Positions 34,606-42,194 of a DNA stretch of 64,000 nt are shown in pieces. The translations under genes and the position numbers were made by a program. Each line of letters begins with the position of its first letter. The first letter of the stretch is position 1. This DNA comes from Pseudomonas kermanshahensis. Lineage in GTDB: Bacteria; Pseudomonadota; Gammaproteobacteria; Pseudomonadales; Pseudomonadaceae. Below the pieces are notes generated by a model. That model searched no databases. It saw only the letters and a program-made list of their open reading frames with translations, and was not told where the DNA came from. The stretch is from contig NZ_JABWRY020000002.1 of the NCBI RefSeq assembly GCF_014269205.2, positions 275,501-339,500 of the forward strand. Reading direction: 5' to 3'.

Positions 34606-36588
34606 ATGTCCCAGGACCCTAACGACAAGAGCCGTCGCCAGTTCCTCGCCACCAGCACCGTGCTCGGTGCCGCCGGCGCGCTCTGGTCCGCATTGCCCTT
34701 CGCCGGCTCCGCCGGTTCCGCCCATGCATCCACTCAAGGAGGCTCCATGACCGCCGACCTCATTCTGTTCAATGGCAAACTGCACACTGTCGACCGTGAG
34801 AAGCCCACCGCCACCGCCGTCGCCATCAAGGACGGCCGCTTCATCGCCGTCGGCAGCGACGCCGAAGCCATGGCCCACAAAAGCGCCACCACGCAGATCA
34901 TCGACCTCAAGCAGCGCACGGTCATCCCGGGCCTGAACGACTCCCACCTGCACCTGATCCGCGGTGGCCTGAACTACAACCTGGAGCTGCGCTGGGAAGG
35001 CGTACCTTCGGTAGCCGATGCCCTGCGCATGCTCAAGGACCAAGCCGCCCGTACCCCGACCCCGCAGTGGGTGCGTGTGGTCGGTGGCTGGAACGAGTTC
35101 CAGTTCGCTGAAAAGCGCATGCCGACCCTGGAAGAAATCAACCAGGCCGCGCCCGATACCCCAGTGTTCCTGCTGCACCTGTACGACCGCGCGCTGCTCA
35201 ACCGCGCCGCGCTCAAAGCCGTGGGTTACACCAAGGACACGCCGAACCCGCCGGGTGGCGAGATCCAGCGCAACAAGTTCGGCGAGCCGACCGGCATGCT
35301 CATCGCCCGCCCTAACGCGATGATCCTCTACGCCACCCTGGCCAAAGGGCCGAAGCTGCCGCTGGAGTACCAGGTCAACTCGACCCGCCAGTTCATGCGT
35401 GAGCTCAACCGCCTGGGCCTGACCAGCGCCATCGATGCGGGGGGCGGCTACCAGAACTTCCCCGACGATTACTCGGTGATCCAGGAGCTGGCAGACAACA
35501 ACCAGCTGACCGTGCGTATCGCTTACAACCTGTTCACCCAGAAGCCCAAGGAAGAACTCGACGACTTCAAGAAGTGGACCTCCAGCGTCAAGCTGCACAG
35601 CGGCACCGACTTCCTGCGCCATAACGGCGCGGGTGAGATGCTGGTGTTCTCCGCGGCCGACTTCGAGGACTTCCTCGAGCCGCGCCCGGACCTGCCGCAA
35701 ACCATGGAAGAAGAGCTGGAACCGGTGGTACGCCACCTGGTCGAGCAGCGCTGGCCGTTCCGCCTGCACGCCACCTACAACGAATCCATCACGCGCATGC
35801 TGGATGTGTTCGAGAAGGTCAACCGCGACATCCCGTTCAATGGCCTGCCGTGGTTCTTCGACCACGCCGAGACCATCACCCCGCAGAACATCGAGCGCGT
35901 GCGCGCCTTGGGCGGCGGTATCGCCATCCAGGACCGCATGGCCTTCCAAGGTGAGTACTTCGTCGACCGCTACGGCGCCAAGGCTGCCGAGCAGACTCCG
36001 CCGATCAAACGCATGCTCGACATGGGCGTGCCGGTTGGGGCTGGTACCGACGCAACCCGCGTCTCCAGCTACAACCCGTGGACTTCGCTGTACTGGCTGG
36101 TCAGCGGCAAAACCGTCGGCGGCATGGAGCTGTACCCCGAGGGCCTGAGCCGCGACACCGCGCTGCAATTGTTCACGCAGGGCAGCGCCTGGTTCTCCAG
36201 CGAGCAGGGCAAGAAGGGCCAGATCAAGGTTGGCCAGTTGGCGGACTTGGCGGCGTTGTCGCTGGACTTTTTCAGTGTTGAGGAAGAAGCGATCAAGGGC
36301 ATCGAGTCGGTGCTGACCATCGTTGACGGCAAGGTCGTGTACGCTGCTGGCGAGTTCGACAGGCTCGGCCCACCGCAGGTACCGGTACTGCCGGAATGGT
36401 CGCCGGTGGCCAAGGTGCCAGGGCACTGGCGTGTGGGTACGCCATCGCTGGCCGCGGCGGTGCACCAGTGCAGCGGGCCGTGTGGGGTGCATGCACACAG
36501 CCACGAAAAGGCGCGGCATTCCAGCGTGCCGGTGAACGACTTCCAAGGGTTCTGGGGGGCGTTGGGGTGTTCGTGTTTTGCGTTCTAA
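34606..36588 (+). CDS. Tat-exported amidohydrolase (YtcJ-like, Amidohydro_3)
   Basis: A 660-residue amidohydrolase. The N-terminus carries a twin-arginine signal (DKSRRQFLATSTVLGAAGAL ... HASA-type cleavage region near residue 42), so export to the periplasm is predicted. The metal site begins with IPGLNDSHLHL (HxH) and continues with LHATYNESITRML and FDHAETITPQN, then GAGTDATRVSSYNP. Related proteins hydrolyse N-acyl or cyclic amides; the substrate is unknown. A second start with AAGGAGG sits at 34747, just after the signal. The C-terminal 40 residues hold a Cys/His-rich tail (CSGPCGVHAHSHEKARH), unusual for the family. Confidence 0.88.
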   Translation: MSQDPNDKSRRQFLATSTVLGAAGALWSALPFAGSAGSAHASTQGGSMTADLILFNGKLHTVDREKPTATAVAIKDGRFIAVGSDAEAMAHKSATTQIIDLKQRTVIPGLNDSHLHLIRGGLNYNLELRWEGVPSVADALRMLKDQAARTPTPQWVRVVGGWNEFQFAEKRMPTLEEINQAAPDTPVFLLHLYDRALLNRAALKAVGYTKDTPNPPGGEIQRNKFGEPTGMLIARPNAMILYATLAKGPKLPLEYQVNSTRQFMRELNRLGLTSAIDAGGGYQNFPDDYSVIQELADNNQLTVRIAYNLFTQKPKEELDDFKKWTSSVKLHSGTDFLRHNGAGEMLVFSAADFEDFLEPRPDLPQTMEEELEPVVRHLVEQRWPFRLHATYNESITRMLDVFEKVNRDIPFNGLPWFFDHAETITPQNIERVRALGGGIAIQDRMAFQGEYFVDRYGAKAAEQTPPIKRMLDMGVPVGAGTDATRVSSYNPWTSLYWLVSGKTVGGMELYPEGLSRDTALQLFTQGSAWFSSEQGKKGQIKVGQLADLAALSLDFFSVEEEAIKGIESVLTIVDGKVVYAAGEFDRLGPPQVPVLPEWSPVAKVPGHWRVGTPSLAAAVHQCSGPCGVHAHSHEKARHSSVPVNDFQGFWGALGCSCFAF

Positions 36589-36599
36589 GTTGACATGAG

Positions 36600-36629
36600 G
36601 AAAGGGGCCCGTAGAGGCCCCTTTTTTGT
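36600..36629 (+). terminator. Terminator between amidohydrolase and porin genes
   Basis: GGGGCC-CGTAGA-GGCCCC stem and TTTTTTG; preceded by A-rich sequence, so probably bidirectional for the convergent porin gene. Confidence 0.8.
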
Positions 36630-37892
36630 TCAAAAGCCGCCTTTGAGCGGGTATTCGATGATCACGTAGAAGCGGTCGATATCATCGCCCGCCTGGGCTT
36701 GGTTGGCGCGGTGGCTGACGTGGGACAGCGCCAGGCTGAGGTCTTTGGCGGCGCCGGACTGCACCACGTACTTGAGGTCGACATCGCGCTCCCAGTGGCG
36801 CCCGCCCTGGCCCTGTAGCGCCGTGTAGGCGCCACCTGCCGGGGCATGCGTGCCATCGACACCGCGGCCGCTGACGTAGCGGCCCATCAGGCTCAGGCCG
36901 GGCATGCCGAGGGTGGCGAAGTCGAGGTCGTAACGCAGTTGCCACGAACGCTCGCCGGGGCCGTTGAAGTCGGCGTACTTGATCGAGTTGGCCAGGTAGA
37001 TGGAGTCGCCGCCGACGAAGTCGAAGGGGGTGTCGCCCTCGACCTTCTGGTAGGCCAGGGTCAGCGCCTGGGCACCGAAGCGGTACTTGCCCGCCAGGCT
37101 GTAGGCGGTGGTGTCGATGGCACCAGCGCTGGCGTTGCCGGTATCACGGGTTTTGTAGAGGTTGCCGTCCAGGCGCCAATTGCCCTCGGCCAGGTTGAGA
37201 TTGAGGTAGGCCTGGCGCCAGGTGTCTTGCAGCTGGCTGGCGTACAGCGCACCGCCGAACGGGCCATCGGGGGCGAACGTGGCGCCGGCCAGGCTGATAG
37301 CGCGGCCATGGGTGGTGGCGCCGTAGCCGGCGAAATCGTCGTGGGTCGAGCTGTTGTCCTGGTTGTTGAACGCAGTGAAGCGGCCCGCCTGCAGGCGCCA
37401 GTCGGGCAGGTCGGTGTTCTCCAGCAACCAACCCGTGGCGTATTCGGGGTGCAGGCGTTTGTCGCCGGTGTCGAACACCGGTGTCTCGACAGTCATCTCG
37501 CCGTAGCGCAGCAGGGTATTGCCCAGGCGTAGCTTGAGGGCTGCACCGGCGCTGGAATAGTCGGACTCGGCACGGCCACCGCTGTCACGCGGCAGCAAGC
37601 CGGTACCGGCATGGCCGCGGCCACCGTCTAGCTTGAGGCCGAGAAAGCCATGCGCGTCGATGCCAACACCCACCGTGCCTTCGGTGAACCCCGAACGGAT
37701 TTCACCGATGAAGCCTTGGGCCCATTCCTGACGGTAGTTTTGGCCGCTGCCGGAAGGCGAGCGGAAGTCGCTGTGCAGGAAGTAGTTGCGGCTGAGCAGC
37801 GACCAGCCGGGTTCATCTGCCTGGCTGAATGCGGGGCAAAGGGCGAGGGAGGCGAGCAGGGCGCGGCCTGGTCCGTGATTGGCGCGGATCAT
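36630..37892 (-). CDS. OprD-family outer membrane porin
   Basis: A 420-residue outer-membrane porin. After a signal peptide (RALLASLALCPAFSQA) comes the OprD start WSLLSRNYFLHSDFRS, then repeated amphipathic strands (QEWAQGFIGEIRSGFTEGTV, ATGWLLENTDLPDWRLQAGR) and a terminal Phe in IEYPLKGGF, needed for BAM-dependent assembly. OprD channels take up amino acids, aromatic acids or other small molecules. It is convergent with the amidohydrolase; a role in feeding that enzyme's substrate is possible but inferred. Confidence 0.92.
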   Translation of the reverse strand: MIRANHGPGRALLASLALCPAFSQADEPGWSLLSRNYFLHSDFRSPSGSGQNYRQEWAQGFIGEIRSGFTEGTVGVGIDAHGFLGLKLDGGRGHAGTGLLPRDSGGRAESDYSSAGAALKLRLGNTLLRYGEMTVETPVFDTGDKRLHPEYATGWLLENTDLPDWRLQAGRFTAFNNQDNSSTHDDFAGYGATTHGRAISLAGATFAPDGPFGGALYASQLQDTWRQAYLNLNLAEGNWRLDGNLYKTRDTGNASAGAIDTTAYSLAGKYRFGAQALTLAYQKVEGDTPFDFVGGDSIYLANSIKYADFNGPGERSWQLRYDLDFATLGMPGLSLMGRYVSGRGVDGTHAPAGGAYTALQGQGGRHWERDVDLKYVVQSGAAKDLSLALSHVSHRANQAQAGDDIDRFYVIIEYPLKGGF

Positions 37893-37960
37893 GAGGGCTC
37901 CGGGGTGGATGATCCGAGACTGTGAGGCAAGCGTAGGCCAAGGTCTTGTAAGGGTGTGCT

Positions 37961-38034
37961 GGCCTCTTCGCGGGGCAAGCCCGCTCCCACAGGGACCGCG
38001 TGGTCTCCAGGGCGCTGGGCCCGCGAAGAGGCCG
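37961..38034. repeat. Degenerate REP element
   Basis: The left arm GGCCTCTTCGCGGGGCAAGC/CCGCTCCCACAGGG is intact, but the right arm has lost most of CCTGTGGGAGCGGGCTTG and reads GCTGGGCCCGCGAAGAGGCC. It looks like an internal deletion of a REP pair. Confidence 0.75.
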
Positions 38035-38052
38035 GTACTGACAGCAACTGAC

Positions 38053-38964
38053 TCAGGCCATGTCGCTGATCGCGAACTCCTCGGCCAGGTGATCGATCAG
38101 CGACCGCACCGACGGCAACAACCCGCGCCGTGACGGGAAGATCGCATGCACGATGCCGCACCGCGGGTGCCACTCCGGCAGCAGCTCCACCAGCCGGCCC
38201 TCGGCCAAGTCTTCGCGCACGGCCACACGTGGCAAGTGCGCGATGCCAACCCCGGCCACTACAAAATGCCGCAGCGCGAACAGGTCGTCGGTGACCATGC
38301 GCGGCGTGTGCGGGATCACGATGCTGCGGCTCATGTCCTCGCCCTGGAACAGCTCCCATTGGTACTCACGCTGGGCGCTGCCCCAATGCACGCTGGGCAG
38401 CGTGCCAAGCAGCTGCGGGTCGAAGCCTTCGGGCAGTTGCGCCAGGTACTGCGGATGCCCCACCAGGCACTGGGTGCTGTTGCTCAGCACCTTCATCACC
38501 ATGTCGGTGTTTTCCAGTGGCGGAAAGCGCACGCGCAGCGCGACGTCGAAGCCTTCGTGCAGCAGGTCGACGCGGCGGTTGGTGCTTTCGATGAACAGCT
38601 CCACCTGCGGGTACTTGAGCATGTAACGGGTCAGCATTGGCCCGACCCAGGAGTTGAGCAGGGTGGTCGGGCAGCTGATGCGCACCAGGCCGCGAGGCTC
38701 GCTGCGGTTGCGCTCGATGATCTCCGCCGCGCCCTCGGCTTCCACGCGCATGGCCAGGCAGCGGTTGTAGTAGGCCTGGCCAATTTCGGTCAACGAGCAG
38801 TGCCGGCTGGTGCGGTGCAGCAGGCGCACGCCCAGGCGGTCCTCAAGGTCGGCAATGCGTCGGCTGAGTTTTGACTTGGGCATGTCCAGCGCCCGCCCGG
38901 CCGGGGCGAAGCCGCCGTGCTCGACGACTTGGGTGAAGTAGTAGAGGGAGTTGAGGTCTTCCAA
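38053..38964 (-). CDS. LysR-family regulator divergent from ycaC copy 2
   Basis: A 303-residue LysR protein, HTH in MEDLNSLYYFTQVVEHGGFA and ALDMPKSKLSRRIADLEDRL, effector domain from about residue 90. It belongs to the large group of DmlR/AaeR-like regulators. Divergent from ycaC copy 2, with a CGTTC-N8-GAACG palindrome that overlaps its own ribosome-binding region (GGAGAACG), which suggests autoregulation together with control of ycaC. The same palindrome precedes ycaC copy 1. Confidence 0.9.
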   Translation of the reverse strand: MEDLNSLYYFTQVVEHGGFAPAGRALDMPKSKLSRRIADLEDRLGVRLLHRTSRHCSLTEIGQAYYNRCLAMRVEAEGAAEIIERNRSEPRGLVRISCPTTLLNSWVGPMLTRYMLKYPQVELFIESTNRRVDLLHEGFDVALRVRFPPLENTDMVMKVLSNSTQCLVGHPQYLAQLPEGFDPQLLGTLPSVHWGSAQREYQWELFQGEDMSRSIVIPHTPRMVTDDLFALRHFVVAGVGIAHLPRVAVREDLAEGRLVELLPEWHPRCGIVHAIFPSRRGLLPSVRSLIDHLAEEFAISDMA

Positions 38965-38968
38965 TGAT

Positions 38969-38986
38969 CGTTCTCCAAATGGAACG
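38969..38986. promoter_or_regulatory. CGTTC-N8-GAACG palindrome between LysR and ycaC copy 2
   Basis: Same dyad as at 32057-32074. It begins five bases upstream of the LysR start codon and about 115 bases before ycaC copy 2. Confidence 0.5.
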
Positions 38987-39100
38987 CTAAAGGCAATTTT
39001 CGCAGTCTACCGCAGCAAAGGTGATGAATTTAATCTGTGCCCATCAACGCGAAACACCCCACTTACTGAAAACATCGAAAACCTTTTAGGAGCACGGACC

Positions 39101-39730
39101 ATGAGCAAATTCACCTACAACCGCCTGAACAAAGATGACGCCGCTGTGCTGCTGGTCGACCACCAGGCTGGCCTGTTGTCCCTGGTCCGTGACATCGAAC
39201 CGGACAAATTCAAGAACAACGTACTGGCCCTGGCGGACCTGGCCAAGTTCTTCAACCTGCCAACCATCCTTACCACCAGCTTCGAGCAAGGCCCCAACGG
39301 CCCGCTGGTGCCCGAGCTGAAAGCGCTGTTCCCAGAGGCTCCGTACATTGCCCGCCCAGGCCAGATCAACGCCTGGGACAACGAAGATTTCGTCAAGGCA
39401 GTGAAGGCCACTGGCAAGAAGCAGCTGATCATCGCCGGTGTAGTGACCGAGGTCTGTGTGGCATTCCCGGCGCTGGCAGCCTTGGAAGAAGAGTTCGAGG
39501 TGTTCGTGGTGACCGACGCTTCCGGCACCTTCAATGCAATGACCCGCGATGCCGCCCATGACCGCATGAGCCGTGCCGGTGCGCAGCTGATGACCTGGTT
39601 CGGCGTGGCCTGTGAGTTGCACCGCGACTGGCGCAATGACGTCGAAGGGTTGGCAGCACTGTGCTCCAACCACATTCCGGATTATCGGAATTTGATGACC
39701 AGTTACAACGCGCTGACGGCGGGTAAGTAA
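39101..39730 (+). CDS. YcaC-like isochorismatase-family hydrolase, copy 2
   Basis: A 209-residue protein almost identical to copy 1 at 32.2 kb (differences near residues 2, 3, 5, 36, 79 and in the C-terminal tail). It has the same Asp20 and Cys119 active-site residues. RBS TTAGGAG precedes the ATG at 39101; the open frame extends upstream over the promoter, which is a shadow. Being beside its LysR regulator, this copy is probably the original of the pair. A strong terminator follows. Confidence 0.9.
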   Translation: MSKFTYNRLNKDDAAVLLVDHQAGLLSLVRDIEPDKFKNNVLALADLAKFFNLPTILTTSFEQGPNGPLVPELKALFPEAPYIARPGQINAWDNEDFVKAVKATGKKQLIIAGVVTEVCVAFPALAALEEEFEVFVVTDASGTFNAMTRDAAHDRMSRAGAQLMTWFGVACELHRDWRNDVEGLAALCSNHIPDYRNLMTSYNALTAGK

Positions 39731-39750
39731 TCACCCGCTAGTGGCAAACG

Positions 39751-39787
39751 AAAAGGCCGGCGCCCTGTGAGGGCGCCGGCTTTTTTG
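39751..39787 (+). terminator. Strong terminator after ycaC copy 2
   Basis: AAAAGCCGGCGCCC-type stem: GCCGGCGCCC-TGTGA-GGGCGCCGGC followed by six T residues; the A-run makes it work on both strands for the convergent copy 3. Confidence 0.92.
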
Positions 39788-39805
39788 TCGCTGTGCAGGC
39801 GTGGA

Positions 39806-40432
39806 TCAGCGAGCGCTCAACGCCGCATAGCTGTTCATCAGGTTGCGGTAGTTGGGAATCCGCTGCGACAGCAGATTGCCCAGCCCTTCGATGTCGTTGC
39901 GCCAGTCGCGGTGCAGCTCACAGGCCACCGAGAACCAGTTCATCATGTGTGCGCCTGCTTGGGTCATGCGTACCCACGCGGCCTGCTGCACGGTTTCGTT
40001 GAAGGTACCGGAAGCGTCGGTCACCACGAACACCTCGAAGCCTTCAGCCAGCGCCGACAAGGTCGGGAAGGCCACGCACACGTCAGTGACCACGCCGGCG
40101 ATGATCAGCTGCTTGCGGCCTGTCGCCTTGATCGCCTTGACGAAGTCTTCGTTGTCCCAGGCGTTGATCTGGCCAGGGCGGGCAATGTACGGCGCGTCCG
40201 GGAACATCTCTTTCAGCTCGGGCACCAGCGGGCCGTTGGGGCCTTGTTCGAAGCTGGTGGTGAGGATGGTCGGCAGGCCGAAGAACTTGGCCAGGTCGCC
40301 CAGGGCCAGTACGTTGTTCTTGAACTCGTTGGGCGAGAAGTCCTGCACCAGGGAGATCAGGCCGGTCTGGTGGTCGACCAGCAGCACCACGGCGTCGTCT
40401 TTGTTCAGGCGCTTGTAATCCGGTTGGCTCAT
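39806..40432 (-). CDS. YcaC-like isochorismatase-family hydrolase, copy 3
   Basis: A 208-residue paralogue, clearly more diverged than copies 1 and 2 (e.g. LISLVQDFSPNEF, KEMFPDAPYIARPGQ) but with the same Asp in LLVDHQTG and Cys in VVTDVCVAF. Start at 40432 behind AGGAG. Its 5' flank does not show the CGTTC-N8-GAACG palindrome. It is followed upstream on the same strand by a short AraC regulator that could control it. Confidence 0.88.
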   Translation of the reverse strand: MSQPDYKRLNKDDAVVLLVDHQTGLISLVQDFSPNEFKNNVLALGDLAKFFGLPTILTTSFEQGPNGPLVPELKEMFPDAPYIARPGQINAWDNEDFVKAIKATGRKQLIIAGVVTDVCVAFPTLSALAEGFEVFVVTDASGTFNETVQQAAWVRMTQAGAHMMNWFSVACELHRDWRNDIEGLGNLLSQRIPNYRNLMNSYAALSAR

Positions 40433-40514
40433 GAGGGTAACTCCTTGCATTGGGCTTAGGGTGTGAAACTCAGGCGTACTACCCGAAGGTGGTATACCAA
40501 TGGATAAAAGGCGC

Positions 40515-40895
40515 TTAAGAATGCGGGCCGGATGCGGCACCTTGCGTGGTCAACCGCCAGGCTTTGGGCGGCTGGCCGACCAGGCGGCTGAATGCCCGGG
40601 TGAAATGGGACTGGTCGCAGAAACCACATTCGAGGCTGACATGGGTGATCGGCACCTCGGTGGCCAGCAGGCGCTTGGCCTTCTCCATGCGCGCCAGCAG
40701 GCGCCAGGCCTGGGGCGACAAACCGGTGTTGACCTTGAACGCGCGCGAGAAATGGCTGCGGGTCAGGTTGCACACACCAGCGATCTCGATGATCGACAAA
40801 GGGCTGTGCAGCATCAGTTCCTTGGCCTGGCGCAGCCGCGCAGGGGTCAGCGCGCCTGGGGCCGGTGAGGTGCTGTGGATCGTCAGAGGGCTCAT
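40515..40895 (-). CDS. Short AraC-family regulator (DNA-binding domain only)
   Basis: A 126-residue protein that is almost entirely an AraC/XylS double HTH: SIIEIAGVCNLTRSHFSRAF and VSLECGFCDQSHFTRAFSRL. It lacks an effector domain, as in SoxS- or MarA-like proteins. The ATG at 40895 has CAGGAG seven bases upstream. Immediately upstream on the same strand relative to ycaC copy 3 (82 bp), and divergent from the GlxA-type regulator. Confidence 0.85.
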   Translation of the reverse strand: MSPLTIHSTSPAPGALTPARLRQAKELMLHSPLSIIEIAGVCNLTRSHFSRAFKVNTGLSPQAWRLLARMEKAKRLLATEVPITHVSLECGFCDQSHFTRAFSRLVGQPPKAWRLTTQGAASGPHS

Positions 40896-41074
40896 GGCGA
40901 CTCTCCTGTTCAATGAGGAAAGTCTCGCCCCCGGGTCATGACAAAGTCCTGAGCCAAACCTGAAGAGTTCTTAATTGTGCAGTGCTGGCCCTGACCGCTA
41001 TACCAATACCTTAAGATGCGCGCGTATTCAGTTTCGGGCCGCTCCCGGCGGCCCGCATTCAAGGCGAAAGAGGC

Positions 41075-42049
41075 ATGCAGGAAAATCCCGCCCACCGCAC
41101 CGTGGCGATGGTGCTGTTCAATGATGTGCTGTTGCTGGATGTCACCGGCCCCATGGACGCCTTTGCCATCGCCAACCGGTTTCTGCCCGCTGAGCGGCAG
41201 TACCGGCTGATCACCTTGGCCGAAGGCCAGGGTACGGTGCGCGGTTCATGCGGGCTGAGGGTGATGGCCGACCTGCGCCTGGAAGAGCTGCCCGAAGCCG
41301 TCGACCTGTTGCTGGTACCCGGCGGCCCAGGGGCCTATGACGTCGCCCTGCCGGGCCTTGAGCGCTGGCTGCCACAGGCCGTGCGCGGGGCCAAGCGATT
41401 TGGTGCCATCTGCACCGGCGTGTTCTTGCTGGGCCGGGCCGGCCTGCTCGGCGGCTATCGCTGCACCACCCACTGGAACTATGTCGAACGGCTGGCGCGG
41501 GCCTTCCCTGAGGCGAACGTCGAGACCGAACAGATCTACGTGATCGACCGCTGCCTGATCACCTCGGGCGGCATCACCGCCGGTATCGACCTGGCGCTGG
41601 CCGTGGTCGCCGAAGACCACGGCAAGGCCCTGGCCCTGGAAGTGGCCAAGGTGCTGCTGGTCGCTCGCCATCGTCAGGGCGGGCAAACCCCGTATGGGCC
41701 GTTGCTGGCGGCCGTGCCGCGTGATGATTCGCCAACCGCGCGGGTGCAGGCCTATATCGTCGACCATATAGACCAGGCCTTTACCGTGCAGAAAATGGCC
41801 GACCTGGTGGCCATGAGCAGCCGCAACTTTGCCCGTACATTCCAGCGTGAGGTCGGCATCACGCCGTTGCAGTACCTGCAAAATGCGCGCATTGACCAGG
41901 CGCGCAAACTGCTCGAAGGCAGCGACCTGCCGTTGAAGGTGGTGGCGGCACGCTGTGGGTTTGGCAGTGATCGGCATATGCGCAAGGTGTTTTGCGAGCG
42001 CATCGGCATGACGCCGGCACAGTACCGGGCGCAGTTTGGCGAGAGCTGA
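41075..42049 (+). CDS. GlxA-family regulator (DJ-1/PfpI + AraC HTH)
   Basis: A 324-residue regulator. Residues 1-190 are a DJ-1/PfpI (GATase1-like) domain with LLLVPGGPGAYD and the elbow GAICTGVFLLG; residues 220-320 are an AraC HTH (VQKMADLVAMSSRNFARTFQ, DLPLKVVAARCGFGSDRHMR). GlxA-type proteins (e.g. GbdR, CdhR, ArgR) sense amine or amino-acid compounds. The ligand is unknown; it may serve the nearby ycaC copy 3 or the AraC gene, from which it is divergent. Confidence 0.9.
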   Translation: MQENPAHRTVAMVLFNDVLLLDVTGPMDAFAIANRFLPAERQYRLITLAEGQGTVRGSCGLRVMADLRLEELPEAVDLLLVPGGPGAYDVALPGLERWLPQAVRGAKRFGAICTGVFLLGRAGLLGGYRCTTHWNYVERLARAFPEANVETEQIYVIDRCLITSGGITAGIDLALAVVAEDHGKALALEVAKVLLVARHRQGGQTPYGPLLAAVPRDDSPTARVQAYIVDHIDQAFTVQKMADLVAMSSRNFARTFQREVGITPLQYLQNARIDQARKLLEGSDLPLKVVAARCGFGSDRHMRKVFCERIGMTPAQYRAQFGES

Positions 42050-42194
42050 GCCGATGCGCGTGCGATCAGCTGATTGCCTTGATAGGCGGGACAATGTTTC
42101 TCCTTCAAGCCGGATTGTCTGACGCCCGCACAATGCCCAAAATTGCCGGCCACATTGTTCAACGCTGCCCCGGCAGCTCATGGAGTACGAGCCA

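Noticed and set aside
34501..36633. 710-codon minus-strand frame across the amidohydrolase
   Set aside because: Shadow of the Tat amidohydrolase, which has a signal peptide, metal motifs and an RBS.
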